A stretch of 64,000 bases of DNA, taken from Streptomyces sp. NBC_01335 (GTDB lineage: Bacteria > Actinomycetota > Actinomycetes > Streptomycetales > Streptomycetaceae). The first letter of the stretch is position 1. Every line of letters starts with the position of its first letter. Location of the stretch: contig NZ_CP108370.1 of NCBI RefSeq assembly GCF_035953295.1, forward strand, positions 4,803,001-4,867,000, given 5' to 3'. The notes under the pieces are model-generated. The model was not told the DNA's origin and ran no database searches. It worked only from the letters and a program-made list of their open reading frames with translations. Positions 33,649 through 45,751 of this stretch are shown here, in pieces. Position numbers and translations under genes: made by a program.

Positions 33649-35928
33649 GTGCCGGAGAACGCCTCTGAGGTGACCGCCGCCGGGATCGCCCGCCTGGCAG
33701 GAGTCGGACGGGCGGCCGTCAGCAACTGGCGCCGCCGCCACGCGGACTTCCCCAAGCCGGTCGGCGGTACGGAGACCAGCCCGTCCTTCGCGCTCGCCGA
33801 GGTGGAGGACTGGCTCCGGGGGCAGGGGAAGCTGGTCGAGGTGCCGCTCCGGGAGCGCGTCTGGCAGCAGCTCTCCGGACATCCGGCCGGTACGGTCGCC
33901 GCCCTGATCCACGTCGGCTGCGCCTTGTTGCTCGTACGTGACCGGCCCACCGCCTGGCTGGAGCTGGCGGCGGTCTCGGACGAGCGGGTCGCCCGACTGC
34001 TGCCCGAGGCCCTGGCGCCCGTACTCGACGCCCGGTTCGGGCCGCAGGTTCCGGGAGGGCGCGAGGAGGCCGGACCGGCTCGCCGCGAATCCGCCGCCCC
34101 GCCCCCCGTCCGGGCCGTCCAGGCGCCCGGGGCGGAGGCGCTGCTGTCGTCCGTACCGTTGCTGCGTGGGGCTGCCGCGCTGGCGGCGGAGTCCGGGGCC
34201 GGGCCGGCCTTCGAGTTCCTCTTCGGCCGCCAACTGGACGCCAATCCACGGCAGTACACGCTCACCCCGCCCGATCTGGCCGCGCTCATGGCCGACCTCG
34301 CCGTCCCGCCCGAGGGCCCCGGCCGCCGCCCGTCCCGGAAGACGCCCGCCCCCGCCGTGCTGGACCCCGCGTCCGGGACCGGGGCGCTGCTGCGCGCGGT
34401 CGGCCGGCCCGCCGCCCTGTACGCGCAGGAGGCCGACCCGGACCTCGCGGCGCTCACCGCCCTCCGCCTCGCCCTGGGAGCGGGCGGCGGTGCGGCCCCC
34501 GAGGCGCCGGAGCTCGCGGTGCGTACCGGCGACACCCTGCGCGCGGACGCCTTCCCGAAGCTGGCGGCCGACGTGGTGCTCTGCCACCCGCCGTTCAACG
34601 AACGCAACTGGGGCCACGACGAACTGGCCTACGACCCCCGGTGGGAGTACGGGTATCCGGCCCGCGCCGAGTCCGAACTCGCGTGGGTCCAGCACGCGTT
34701 GGCCCGGCTGCGCCCCGGCGGCACCGCGGTGCTGCTGATGCCCCCGGCCGCCGCCTCCCGCCGCTCCGGCCGCCGCATCCGCGCCGACCTGCTGCGCCGG
34801 GGCGCGCTGCGGGCCGTCGTCGCGCTGCCCGCCGGCGCGGCCCCGCCGTACGGCGTCCCGCTGCACCTGTGGGTTCTGCGCAGGCCGGACCACGGCGTGC
34901 AGCCCTCGCCCGAACTCCTCCTGGTGGACACGGCCGAGTCCACCGACCCCACGACGGGCGCGACCGGGGCGGCCGGTGGCATCGGCGGGCTCGTCGGCGG
35001 CCTCCCGGGAAGTGGCCGCGAGCGGATGGACTGGCCGCTCGTCCGCCGTACGGTGCTCGACGCCTGGCACGCCTTCGCCGCCGCCGGCCCCGGGCCCGAG
35101 GCCAACCCCGGCAACGCCCCCGCACCGGGGCCGCGCCGGGCCGTGCCCGTCATCGAACTCCTCGACGACGAGGTCGACCTCACCCCCGCCCGCCACCTGC
35201 CCCGTGCCGTCACCGGCAACGGGGCCGCCGAACTGGCCGACGTACGCAACCGGTTGACGGACGGTCTGCGGCTCACCCTCCGGCTGACCCCGCCGCCCGC
35301 CGACCCGACCGAGCCCGCGTCCCGGCCGTTCACCACCCTCGGCGAACTCGCCCGCGCGGGCGCCCTCCAGCTCAGCACCGGCGGCTCCGGCAGCACCAGC
35401 GGCACCAGTGGCTCCGGCAGCGCCCCCGGGCCCGTCCTCACCGAACACGACGTGCTCGGCAACACCCCGCCCAGCGGCCTCCCGGCCCCAGCGGCCACCC
35501 CCGGCACCACCCCCGGCCCCGCCGAGGACGCCGTCGTGCTCCGTGCCGGTGACGTCGTGGTCCCCGTGCTCGGCGGCGGCTCGGTCGTCCGGGTCGTGGA
35601 CGAGGCGGCCGCCGGGGCCGTGCTCGGCCGCAACCTCCAGTTGCTGCGCCCCGATCCGGCCGTGCTCGACCCCTGGTTCCTCGCGGGTTTCCTGCGCGGC
35701 ACCGCCAACAACCGCCGCGCCAGCAGCCACGCCTCCACCGCCTCGCGGCTCGACGCCCGCCGCATCCGGCTTCCCCGGCTCCCGCTGGACGAACAACGCC
35801 GGTACGGTGAGCAGTTCCGCGCCCTCGCCGCCTTCGAGGACGCACTGCGCACGGCGGGCCGACTCGGCGGACTGCTGGTCCAGGGCATGTACGACGGGCT
35901 CACGGACGGGACGGTCGCCCCGGAGTGA
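33649..35928 (+). CDS. HTH-fused N6-DNA-methylase-like protein with altered catalytic motif
   Basis: A 759-residue protein. Residues 5-60 are a winged HTH (AGIARLAGVGRAAVSNWRRR). Residues ~190-420 are a type I (HsdM-like) methylase core with SAM motif DPASGTGALL (~240). Motif IV, normally NPPF or DPPY, reads HPPF at 313-316 (CAC codon at 34585), so the residue that holds the target amino group is lost. Residues ~560-755 resemble an HsdS-type target-recognition half with NNRRASSHAS. No endonuclease is near. GTG 33649 follows GGGAGAGAG. It may bind DNA without methylating it. Confidence 0.82.
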   Translation: MPENASEVTAAGIARLAGVGRAAVSNWRRRHADFPKPVGGTETSPSFALAEVEDWLRGQGKLVEVPLRERVWQQLSGHPAGTVAALIHVGCALLLVRDRPTAWLELAAVSDERVARLLPEALAPVLDARFGPQVPGGREEAGPARRESAAPPPVRAVQAPGAEALLSSVPLLRGAAALAAESGAGPAFEFLFGRQLDANPRQYTLTPPDLAALMADLAVPPEGPGRRPSRKTPAPAVLDPASGTGALLRAVGRPAALYAQEADPDLAALTALRLALGAGGGAAPEAPELAVRTGDTLRADAFPKLAADVVLCHPPFNERNWGHDELAYDPRWEYGYPARAESELAWVQHALARLRPGGTAVLLMPPAAASRRSGRRIRADLLRRGALRAVVALPAGAAPPYGVPLHLWVLRRPDHGVQPSPELLLVDTAESTDPTTGATGAAGGIGGLVGGLPGSGRERMDWPLVRRTVLDAWHAFAAAGPGPEANPGNAPAPGPRRAVPVIELLDDEVDLTPARHLPRAVTGNGAAELADVRNRLTDGLRLTLRLTPPPADPTEPASRPFTTLGELARAGALQLSTGGSGSTSGTSGSGSAPGPVLTEHDVLGNTPPSGLPAPAATPGTTPGPAEDAVVLRAGDVVVPVLGGGSVVRVVDEAAAGAVLGRNLQLLRPDPAVLDPWFLAGFLRGTANNRRASSHASTASRLDARRIRLPRLPLDEQRRYGEQFRALAAFEDALRTAGRLGGLLVQGMYDGLTDGTVAPE

Positions 35929-36027
35929 GCTGAGCCGCATCCGTTGTGCACAACCGGGGAACGGCTGTCCGCGCGGGTGTATACGCTCGCACCACCACAT
36001 CCGCCCATCGCCTCCCGGGAGCGGCAC

Positions 36028-36723
36028 ATGCACGGCTACGGCTATCCGCCGGAGCTTCCCCCGGCGCGCCCTTCCCCGGCGACGCTGACGGTCCTGCGCG
36101 TGGTCTTCGTGGCACTGGCCGTGCTGAGTTGCGGCTTTCTGGCGTGGGCGGCGATGCTGCGGCTGGCCATCGTGACCAAGCGGCCGCGCGACTGGGCGCT
36201 GTTCGCCCTCTCCCTCGTCTTCACGGCTGGCCTCGCCGTCTTCTTCGACATGATCCCCAGCGACGAGGACAAGATGACGACCGAGCAGGCGTTCGCCCTG
36301 CTCGGCGGGATGCTCGGCCTCATGGGCGGCGTCGCCTGGTACTACCTCCACCAGGACATCCGGCACTTCGGCCCTCTGGGGCCCGGCGCCGTGGCCGCCC
36401 GCGCGCTCGCCGCCGCCGGTTACCCGACCGCCGGCCCCGCCGGCCCCACCGGCCCCACCGGCCCCGCCGGTCCCGTGCAGGGGTACGGCTACCCGTACGC
36501 CGCCCCCGTCCACCCGGCCCCGCCCTACGGCGCACCGCCCGTCCCGCACCACCCGCAGGGCCCCGCGCCCTACCGGCCCACCCCGCCGCAGCAGCAATCG
36601 CCGCTCCAGCCGCAGCCCACCCCGCCCCCGCAGCGACCCGGCCCGCCCCAGCGGCTCGACCAGGTCCGCGCCGAGCTGGACGAGCTGAGCGACTACCTCC
36701 GCAAGGAGGGCGAGGGCCGGTGA
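36028..36723 (+). CDS. Membrane protein with collagen-like and Pro-rich tail
   Basis: A 231-residue protein with three hydrophobic helices (residues ~20-45, 55-75 and 90-110), then a flexible tail with GPAGPTGPTGPAGP (collagen-like Gly-X-Y) and many PPP/Q runs, ending in a short charged helix DQVRAELDELSDYLRK. ATG 36028 has GGGAG six bases upstream. Its TGA overlaps the kinase start (GTGA), so it is made together with the kinase and may serve as its membrane partner. Confidence 0.7.
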   Translation: MHGYGYPPELPPARPSPATLTVLRVVFVALAVLSCGFLAWAAMLRLAIVTKRPRDWALFALSLVFTAGLAVFFDMIPSDEDKMTTEQAFALLGGMLGLMGGVAWYYLHQDIRHFGPLGPGAVAARALAAAGYPTAGPAGPTGPTGPAGPVQGYGYPYAAPVHPAPPYGAPPVPHHPQGPAPYRPTPPQQQSPLQPQPTPPPQRPGPPQRLDQVRAELDELSDYLRKEGEGR

Positions 36724-38282
36724 GCGGTCGCGTCGTCGCCGGGCGGTACGCACTCGCGGCGATCCTCGGCCAGGGCGGCATGGGCCAGGTCTGGACGGCG
36801 TACGACCAGCGGCTCGACCGCCGGGTCGCGGTGAAGCTGCTGCGCCCCGACCGGATGGGCGTGCCCGGCGGCCCCGAGGAGGCCGACGAGCTGCGCCGCA
36901 GGTTCGCCCGGGAGTGCCGGGTGACCGCGCAGGTCGACCACCCCGGACTGGTCACCGTCCACGACGCCGGGGGCGACGGCGACGACCTCTTCCTCGTCAT
37001 GCAGTACGTCGAGGGCTCCGACCTCGCCGACCACCTCGCCGAGCACGACCCCTACCCGTGGCCCTGGGCCGTCGCGGTCGCCGCCCAGCTCTGCGCGGTG
37101 CTCAGCGCCGTGCACGCGGTGCCGATCGTCCACCGCGACCTCAAGCCCCGCAACGTCATGGTCCGGCCCGACGGCACCGTCACCGTGCTCGACCTCGGCG
37201 TCGCCTCCGTACTCGACAACGACACCACCCGGCTCACCCACACCGGCTCCCCGATCGGCTCCCCGGCCTACATGGCGCCCGAGCAGGCGATGGGCGGCGC
37301 GGTCGGCCCGTACACCGACCTGTACGCACTCGGCGTGCTGCTGCACGAACTGCTCAGCGGGGACGTGCCGTTCTCCGGGTCCACCGCGCTCGGCGTGCTC
37401 CACCGCCACCTCTACGAACCGCCGCTGCCGGTCCGTCACCTCCGCGCCGACGTGCCCGAGCCGCTGGAGGCCCTCGTCCTGCGGCTGCTCGCCAAGGACC
37501 CGCAGGCCCGCCCCGGTTCCGCGCAGGAGGTGTACGAAGCCCTCGCCCCGCTGCTCCCCACGCGCGGGACGCCCGGCGGACCGCTCGACCCGACCCGCCC
37601 GTTCCTCCGCCCGCACGCCCCCTGGCCCGACCGGGCGACCGCACCGGCCCCCGCACCGGTCACCGGCTTCGGGCCGCCGACCGTACCCGCCGAACGACCG
37701 GCGTCCGGCCGGGCCGACGTGGCGCGCGCCGTCGACGACGTCAAGCGGCTCCTCGGCGAGGGCCGGATCACCCAGGCCGTCGACATCCTCGGCGCCATCC
37801 TGCCGACCGCCGCCGCCGAGCACGGCGAACACTCGCCCGTCGTCCGTATCCTCCGCAAGCAGTACGCGGCGACGCTGATGGACGACGGCCAGTACCGCCG
37901 CGCCCTGCCCGAACTCCGCCGCCTCACCGACGACCGCACCGCCGAGGCAGGACCCGGCGACCCGCAGACCCTCCAGTACCGCTACGACGCCGCCACCTGC
38001 CTGGAGCAGCTGGGCGAGACGGCCGCCGCGCTCAACGAGTACCGCGCGGTCCTCCCGTACTACGAGAACGTCTACGGGGCCGTCGCCGGCGACCCCGGCC
38101 GGGCCTTCGACATCCGCCACCGCATCGGGCTGCTGCTGCTCGCCGTCGGCGACCACACCGCAGGACGCGCCCAGCTCCAGGCCCTGCTGTACGACACCGA
38201 GCGCTCCTACGGCCCGCACCACCCGCTCCCCGCCGAGCTGCGCCGCCGGCTGACCCACCAACAGGACGTACGCGGCGGCTGA
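36720..38282 (+). CDS. Hanks-type Ser/Thr protein kinase with C-terminal TPR-like region
   Basis: A 520-residue kinase. Gly-rich loop LGQGGMGQVW (~14-23), catalytic Lys-39 (VAVKLL), HRDLKPRN (~138-145), DLG in place of DFG (158-160), APE in PAYMAPEQ. A Pro-rich linker (~285-330) leads to TPR-like helices (~335-515: AVDILGAILP, YRRALPELRRL, TAAALNEYRAVLPYYENVYG). It has no membrane segment, unlike PknB-type kinases. Start GTG 36720 overlaps the stop of the membrane protein gene. Targets unknown. Confidence 0.9.
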   Translation: MSGRVVAGRYALAAILGQGGMGQVWTAYDQRLDRRVAVKLLRPDRMGVPGGPEEADELRRRFARECRVTAQVDHPGLVTVHDAGGDGDDLFLVMQYVEGSDLADHLAEHDPYPWPWAVAVAAQLCAVLSAVHAVPIVHRDLKPRNVMVRPDGTVTVLDLGVASVLDNDTTRLTHTGSPIGSPAYMAPEQAMGGAVGPYTDLYALGVLLHELLSGDVPFSGSTALGVLHRHLYEPPLPVRHLRADVPEPLEALVLRLLAKDPQARPGSAQEVYEALAPLLPTRGTPGGPLDPTRPFLRPHAPWPDRATAPAPAPVTGFGPPTVPAERPASGRADVARAVDDVKRLLGEGRITQAVDILGAILPTAAAEHGEHSPVVRILRKQYAATLMDDGQYRRALPELRRLTDDRTAEAGPGDPQTLQYRYDAATCLEQLGETAAALNEYRAVLPYYENVYGAVAGDPGRAFDIRHRIGLLLLAVGDHTAGRAQLQALLYDTERSYGPHHPLPAELRRRLTHQQDVRGG

Positions 38283-38452
38283 CCACTTCGAAGCATCGAC
38301 CGCCGGGCACACGGACACCGCCCGCAAGCACCACATCCCCAACTCCTCCCGAATCGTTGGTCGAACCAGTGGCCCCCATGGCCGCCACTGCCTAACATCG
38401 ATCACCGCAAGGCTTTGTGCACTGATGCACAAACTCTCATCGGGAGGCTCCT

Positions 38453-39154
38453 TTGCACCGCCGTCGTCGCACCGCGCTCACCCTCTCCGCCGCGCTCCTC
38501 CTCTCCGCACCCGTCCTCACCGCCTGCGGTGGCGAGGCCCACCCCGGCGCCGCCGCGATCGTCGGAGGACAGCGGATCGAGGTCTCCACCCTCCAGGCGG
38601 ACGTCGCCGAGGTGCGCGCCGCCCAGGAGAGCTCGCCGCAGTCCGCCCAGTTGGTGAAGGGGTCCGGGCAGCTCCCGCGCGCCGCCCTGCACCGGCTGAT
38701 CTTCGGCCAGGTCCTGGACCGGGCGGCCGAGGACGCCGGGGTGACCGTCAGCCGCAAGGAGCTCCAGCAGGTGCACCAGGCGGCCGTCGCCCAGTACGGC
38801 GGCGAGGACGAGCTGGCCGCGACCCTCCTCCAGGAGCGCTGGATCTCCCCGGAGCAGATCGACGGCGACCTCCGCCAGGAGGTCCAGCTGCCGAAGCTGG
38901 CGGCGTCGCTCGGCGCGGACCTGCAGACCCAGGAGGGCACCCAGAAGGTGACGGCGGCGCTCACCAAGGCGTCGAAGTCGCTGCACATCGACGTCAACCC
39001 GCGCTACGGAGCCTGGGACGACCAGCAGATCCGCCTCGGCACCTACCAGTCCCCGTGGCTCGCCAAGGCCACCGGAACCGACACCGCCGCATCCGGCGGG
39101 GACGGTGCCGGAGCGGACGGTTCCGCGCAGCAGGAGACCGTCCCGGCGGGCTGA
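38453..39154 (+). CDS. SurA-N-like lipoprotein
   Basis: A 233-residue lipoprotein. Lipobox LTACG after a short basic signal. The mature part begins AAIVGGQRIEVSTLQADV, the SurA/PpiD N-terminal pattern, and is helical (LPRAALHRLIFGQVLDRAAEDAGV). A parvulin catalytic domain is not present, so it is a chaperone-like rather than an isomerase form. TTG 38453 has GGGAGG upstream at ideal distance. It sits 25 bp before mazG, matching the mazG-linked lipoprotein position of other actinobacteria (LpqU place in mycobacteria). Confidence 0.8.
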   Translation: MHRRRRTALTLSAALLLSAPVLTACGGEAHPGAAAIVGGQRIEVSTLQADVAEVRAAQESSPQSAQLVKGSGQLPRAALHRLIFGQVLDRAAEDAGVTVSRKELQQVHQAAVAQYGGEDELAATLLQERWISPEQIDGDLRQEVQLPKLAASLGADLQTQEGTQKVTAALTKASKSLHIDVNPRYGAWDDQQIRLGTYQSPWLAKATGTDTAASGGDGAGADGSAQQETVPAG

Positions 39155-39179
39155 CACACCGCCGGGGTAGGTTCGACGG

Positions 39180-40163
39180 GTGAACGCTGAAGCACCCGGC
39201 CGGGTCGTCCTCCTCACCGCCAGCCACCGAGTCGCTCCGGGACTGCTGTCCTGGCCCGCCTGGCAGACGCTGCGCACCGCCGACCGCGTGCTGTGCGGTA
39301 CCCCCGACCACGTGCAGCTGCCGTATCTGCGCGAGGCGGGCGTCACCGTCGAGAACACCGAGCCGACCGCCGAGGAACTGGTCGACGCCTGCGCCGGCGA
39401 CCGGACCGTGGTGGTGCTGGTCGGCGGGGAGGGCGACCAGCGGCTCACCGACGGGCTCGCCCGCCTCGGCGGCTCCGGCCGGGTGCGGATGCCGGACCTG
39501 GAGCTGCTCCCCGGCTCGTACGACCTGCCGGGCGCCCGGCTGCTCGACCTCGTCCAGGTCATGGACGTGATCCGGCGGGACTGCCCGTGGACCTCGCGGA
39601 TGACCCACCGGGGCCTCGCCAAGTACGCCATCGAGGAGACGTACGAACTGGTCGAGGCGATCGAGGACGGCGACCGCGACGAACTCCGCGAGGAGCTCGG
39701 GGACGTCCTGCTCCAGGTCGTCTTCCACGCGCGGATCTCCGAGGAGGACACGGAGGCCCCCTTCTCCGTCGACGACGTGGCGGGCGGGCTGGTGGAGAAG
39801 CTGATCCGCCGCCACCCGCACATCTTCGGCGACGCGACCGCCGCGACCCCCGACGACGTCCGCGCGCACTGGCTGCGCACCAAGGCGGTCGAGAAGCAAC
39901 GCGACTCGGTCACCGAGGGCATCCCGCTCGGTCAGCCCGCGCTGGCCCTCGCGGCGAAGCTCGCCGGCCGGGTCCGAGGGTCGGAGGTGGACGTCGCCCC
40001 GCCCACCGGCGACACCCTCGGCTACGAGCTGCTCGCCCTCGCCGTCCGCGCCGAGGCCGACGGCGTCGACCCCGAAGCCGCCCTGCGCGCGGCGGCCCGC
40101 GCCTACCGCGACGCGATCCTCGCGGCGGAGGGCGTCAGCACCCCGGACACCGTCGATGAGTGA
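39180..40163 (+). CDS. mazG: Nucleoside triphosphate pyrophosphohydrolase MazG
   Basis: A 327-residue protein that hydrolyses (d)NTPs to NMP and PPi, removing damaged nucleotides and lowering ppGpp. The MazG core lies at ~125-225: CPWTSRMTHRGLAKYAIEETYELVEAIEDGD, then DELREELGDVLLQVVFHARI, which has the EExxE ... ExxD metal ligands. The first ~120 residues are the extra N-terminal domain of actinobacterial MazG. GTG 39180. Its end overlaps the P450 start by 8 bp. Confidence 0.93.
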   Translation: MNAEAPGRVVLLTASHRVAPGLLSWPAWQTLRTADRVLCGTPDHVQLPYLREAGVTVENTEPTAEELVDACAGDRTVVVLVGGEGDQRLTDGLARLGGSGRVRMPDLELLPGSYDLPGARLLDLVQVMDVIRRDCPWTSRMTHRGLAKYAIEETYELVEAIEDGDRDELREELGDVLLQVVFHARISEEDTEAPFSVDDVAGGLVEKLIRRHPHIFGDATAATPDDVRAHWLRTKAVEKQRDSVTEGIPLGQPALALAAKLAGRVRGSEVDVAPPTGDTLGYELLALAVRAEADGVDPEAALRAAARAYRDAILAAEGVSTPDTVDE

Positions 40164-41598
40164 CCGGCCGGTGGACGAAGGCCCCGCAGAGCACGAGCCC
40201 GCGCGTGAGCCTGAGCACGAGCCCGCGCGCGAGCCCGCGCGCGAGCCCGCGCGCGAGCCGGAAGGCGTGCCCGACCGCCTGCCCACGCCCGAGCCCGGTG
40301 GCCCTGCCCCCGCCGGCTGCCCCGCGCACGGCGCGCCCGCCGCCCCCGAACTCTTCACCTGGGAGTTCGCCACCGACCCGTACCCGGCGTACGCCTGGCT
40401 CCGGGAGCACAGCCCGGTGCACCGCACCACGCTGCCCAGCGGGGTCGAGGCCTGGCTGGTCACCCGGTACGCCGACGCGCGGCAGGCGCTCGCCGACAAC
40501 CGGCTCTCCAAGAACCCGGTCCACCACGCCGGGTCGGCACACGCCAAGGGGAAGACCGGGATCCCGGGGGAGCGCAAGGCCGAGCTGATGACCCATCTGC
40601 TCAACATCGACCCGCCCGACCACACCCGGCTGCGCCGGCTCGTGTCGAAGGCGTTCACCCCGCGCCGGGTCGCGGAGTTCGCGCCCCGCGTGCAGGAGCT
40701 GACGGACCGGCTCATCGACCGGTTCGCGGCCGGGGGCACCGCCGACCTCATCCACGACTTCGCGTTCCCGCTCCCCATCTACGCCATCTGCGACCTGCTC
40801 GGAGTGCCCGAGGAGGACCAGGACGACTTCCGGGACTGGGCGGGGATGATGATCCGCCACGGCGGCGGACCGCGCGGCGGAGTGGCGCGCTCGGTGAAGC
40901 GGATGCGCGCCTACCTCGCCGAACTCATCCACCGCAAGCGGGAGAACCCGGGCGACGACCTGATCTCCGAACTCATCCGGACCAGCGACCACGGCGAGCA
41001 CCTCACGGAGAACGAGGCCGCCGCCATGGCCTTCATCCTTCTCTTCGCGGGTTTCGAAACCACCGTCAACCTCATCGGCAACGGCACCTACTCCCTGCTC
41101 CGCCACCCCGAGGAGCGCGCCCGCCTCGAAGCGTCCCTGGCGGCGGGGGAGGAGGAGCTGCTCGCCACCGGCATCGAGGAACTGCTCCGCTTCGACGGCC
41201 CGGTGGAGCTGGCCACCTGGCGGTACGCCACCGAACCACTGGCCATCGGCGGCGAGGAGATCGCGGCCGGCGACCCCGTACTCGTGGTGCTCGCCGCGGC
41301 CGACCGCGACCCCGCGCGCTTCGAGGACCCCGACCGGCTCGACCTCGCGCGGCGTGACAATCAGCACCTCGGCTACGGCCACGGCATCCACTACTGCGTG
41401 GGTGCGCCGCTCGCCCGGCTGGAAGGCCGGACCGCCCTCGCGACCCTGCTGAAGCGCCTTCCTGACCTGCGTCTTGCGGGGGAAACCGCCGATTTGCGGT
41501 GGCGTGGAGGGCTCATCATGCGTGGACTGCGCACCCTTCCGGTGGAGTTCACACCGAGGCCGGCGCTCGGCAAAAGTGACGCTCCGTCAACACTGTGA
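40156..41598 (+). CDS. Cytochrome P450, CYP107U1-like
   Basis: A 480-residue monooxygenase. I-helix AGFETT, ExxR motif EELLR, heme loop [18 protein letters not shown]. The first ~45 residues are an EPAREP repeat tail of low complexity. Position next to mazG and the rpf genes matches S. coelicolor CYP107U1, which has been reported as needed for sporulation and antibiotic production; orthology is inferred from position and fold. No ferredoxin is adjacent. The start ATG 40156 overlaps mazG. Confidence 0.88.
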   Translation: MSDRPVDEGPAEHEPAREPEHEPAREPAREPAREPEGVPDRLPTPEPGGPAPAGCPAHGAPAAPELFTWEFATDPYPAYAWLREHSPVHRTTLPSGVEAWLVTRYADARQALADNRLSKNPVHHAGSAHAKGKTGIPGERKAELMTHLLNIDPPDHTRLRRLVSKAFTPRRVAEFAPRVQELTDRLIDRFAAGGTADLIHDFAFPLPIYAICDLLGVPEEDQDDFRDWAGMMIRHGGGPRGGVARSVKRMRAYLAELIHRKRENPGDDLISELIRTSDHGEHLTENEAAAMAFILLFAGFETTVNLIGNGTYSLLRHPEERARLEASLAAGEEELLATGIEELLRFDGPVELATWRYATEPLAIGGEEIAAGDPVLVVLAAADRDPARFEDPDRLDLARRDNQHLGYGHGIHYCVGAPLARLEGRTALATLLKRLPDLRLAGETADLRWRGGLIMRGLRTLPVEFTPRPALGKSDAPSTL

Positions 41599-41625
41599 TG
41601 TTCACGTGATCTGCGAGGCATCGAC

Positions 41626-41655
41626 TTGTGACACACGTTCGAGTCCCGCTAGGTT
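41626..41655 (+). promoter_or_regulatory. Candidate rpfC promoter
   Basis: TTGTGA (41626-41631) and TAGGTT (41650-41655) with an 18-bp spacer, about 45 bp upstream of the start codon region. Confidence 0.45.
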
Positions 41656-41704
41656 CACGGTTCGACGCATCAGTTCACCCGTCAGTCACACGGAAGGCAC
41701 TCCC

Positions 41705-42805
41705 ATGGGCTCCGCGAACGGCAGACACCGCCGCCCTCGCCAGGCACCCGCCATCGTCGTCGCAGCCGGCGTGACAGGCTCCGCCCTCGCGATTCCGCTC
41801 CTCGCCGCGGGCAGCGCCGGCGCCGCGGACGCGAACACCTGGGACAAGGTCGCCGAATGCGAGAGCGGCGGCACCTGGAGCGCCGACTTCGGCAACGGCT
41901 ACTACGGCGGACTGCAGTTCTCCCAGGAGACCTGGGCCGCCTACGGCGGTACGGACTACGCGCAGCGCGCGGACCTCGCCAGCCGCACCCAGCAGATAGC
42001 CGTGGCGGAGAAGGTGCTCGACGCCAAGGGCCCGCAGGCGTGGCCCGGGTGCGCGGTCATCTCCGGTCTCGCGCCCGTCGGCTCGCTCATCGGCGTCGAC
42101 CCGGGGTCCGTCTCCGCCGCCGACGCGGGCGCCTCGGCCGGCACGATCCCGGACGCGGACGGCGCGCCCGCCTCGACCGGCACCACGGAGTCGACGGGCA
42201 CCTCGGGCTCGACCGGCACCTCCGGCGCGACGGGCTCGACCGATTCGACGGGCTCGACCGGGAGCAGCGCCACGCCGGGCCCCGACGCCTCCGTCACCCC
42301 CTCGCCCTCCGGCTCGGCCACCCCGGGCAGCACCACGCCCGGCAAGAGCGGGGCGAAGGGCGGCGCGTCGGCCGGTACGACCGACGGCGCGACGGACGCG
42401 GCGACCGGCGACACCGCGACCGGCGGCAAGCACCGCGGGACACCCGACCCGGACGAGGCCGCCGCCGACGCCTCGCGCGACACCGGCCGGCACGCCTCGC
42501 GCGGCGACAGCGACGCACGCGACGACGCGGCGCTCGCCACGGACGGGACGTACACGGTGCAGTCCGGGGACAACCTCTGGGCGATCGCCGACGCGCAGCA
42601 CCTGTCGGACGGCTGGACCGAGCTCTATCAGGCCAACGAGGACGTGATCGGCTCCGACCCCGACCTGATCCTGCCCGGCCAGGAGCTCGACCTGTCCACG
42701 CAGACGGCCACCGGAACGTCGTCGTCCGCTTCTGCGGCGACCGGGACCGCTTCCGACACGCCGGAGACCGTGCCCGACACGACGGAGACCGCCCCCGTCA
42801 ACTGA
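41705..42805 (+). CDS. rpfC: Resuscitation-promoting factor RpfC-like, secreted
   Basis: A 366-residue secreted muralytic enzyme. Signal peptide (~1-38, ending AAGSAGA). The Rpf lysozyme/transglycosylase-like domain spans ~40-118: [16 protein letters not shown] with catalytic Glu-53, [15 protein letters not shown] long Ser/Thr/Gly linker ([12 protein letters not shown] repeats) leads to a C-terminal LysM ([16 protein letters not shown], ~280-330) that binds peptidoglycan. Rpf enzymes aid germination and growth. It precedes the second rpf gene, the order known in S. coelicolor (rpfC, rpfA). Confidence 0.88.
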   Translation: MGSANGRHRRPRQAPAIVVAAGVTGSALAIPLLAAGSAGAADANTWDKVAECESGGTWSADFGNGYYGGLQFSQETWAAYGGTDYAQRADLASRTQQIAVAEKVLDAKGPQAWPGCAVISGLAPVGSLIGVDPGSVSAADAGASAGTIPDADGAPASTGTTESTGTSGSTGTSGATGSTDSTGSTGSSATPGPDASVTPSPSGSATPGSTTPGKSGAKGGASAGTTDGATDAATGDTATGGKHRGTPDPDEAAADASRDTGRHASRGDSDARDDAALATDGTYTVQSGDNLWAIADAQHLSDGWTELYQANEDVIGSDPDLILPGQELDLSTQTATGTSSSASAATGTASDTPETVPDTTETAPVN

Positions 42806-42851
42806 TCAAATTCGGGAAAACCGCCCGAAAAGAGGGGCAGTTAAGGGGCCT

Positions 42852-42878
42852 ATGTCCACTTTTGCGAAAGTGAGACAT
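42852..42878 (+). terminator. Hairpin after rpfC
   Basis: 11-bp stem with one bulged base: 42852-42862 against 42867-42878, loop TGCG, followed by a T/C-rich run. 46 bp after the rpfC stop; likely terminator. Confidence 0.65.
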
Positions 42879-43060
42879 GGGTCTCTTCGCTGTTTCGGCG
42901 TGTCGCGGTCACGGGGGTTCGGGGATGTCCGCTTTGACCTGCGGAAACGGTTATTCAGGCGTGGCCAGTAAGGTCTGATTGTCTGATATGTCCATCATTG
43001 AATGTGGGGGTTCGCTCTGTTTACGGTCAGAGCCGCTCGCACCGCGGGCCCCGTCGACCG

Positions 43061-44021
<961 letters not shown>

Positions 44022-44075
44022 TCACGAACCTCTCCTCCCCGGAACAGGGGTGTCCGGCGGCACCTCTTTCCCACT

Positions 44076-44116
44076 CCCTGGCCCGGCGCGCACTCCCCCC
44101 GCACGCCGGGCCAGGG
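44076..44116 (+). terminator. Intrinsic terminator after rpfA
   Basis: 16-bp stem with one mismatch (44076-44091 against 44101-44116), loop ACTCCCCCC, followed by CCTTTT. Confidence 0.9.
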
Positions 44117-44236
44117 CCTTTTCCCGGAGCGCCCCGGCCTTCGGGCAGGGGAAGCCGATCCCTGAAGAGGGGAAGGAGGAGCCTCCTTCCCCGGGCGTAC
44201 GGCAGACCGCCGGGCTCCGTATCGCCACACGTTATG

Positions 44237-45657
<1,421 letters not shown>

Positions 45658-45684
45658 TCCACTGCCCGTGAGGGCACCAGCCTC

Positions 45685-45729
45685 CGTCCGTCCCCGCACT
45701 CGGTCCCGTACCGTGTGCGGGGACGGACG
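45685..45729 (+). terminator. Hairpin between eno and divIC
   Basis: Perfect 15-bp stem (45685-45699 against 45715-45729) with a 15-base loop, 27 bp after eno. Likely terminator or attenuator, as divIC starts only 23 bp later. Confidence 0.75.
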
Positions 45730-45751
45730 TGCGTGACGGGGAGGCATGAAC

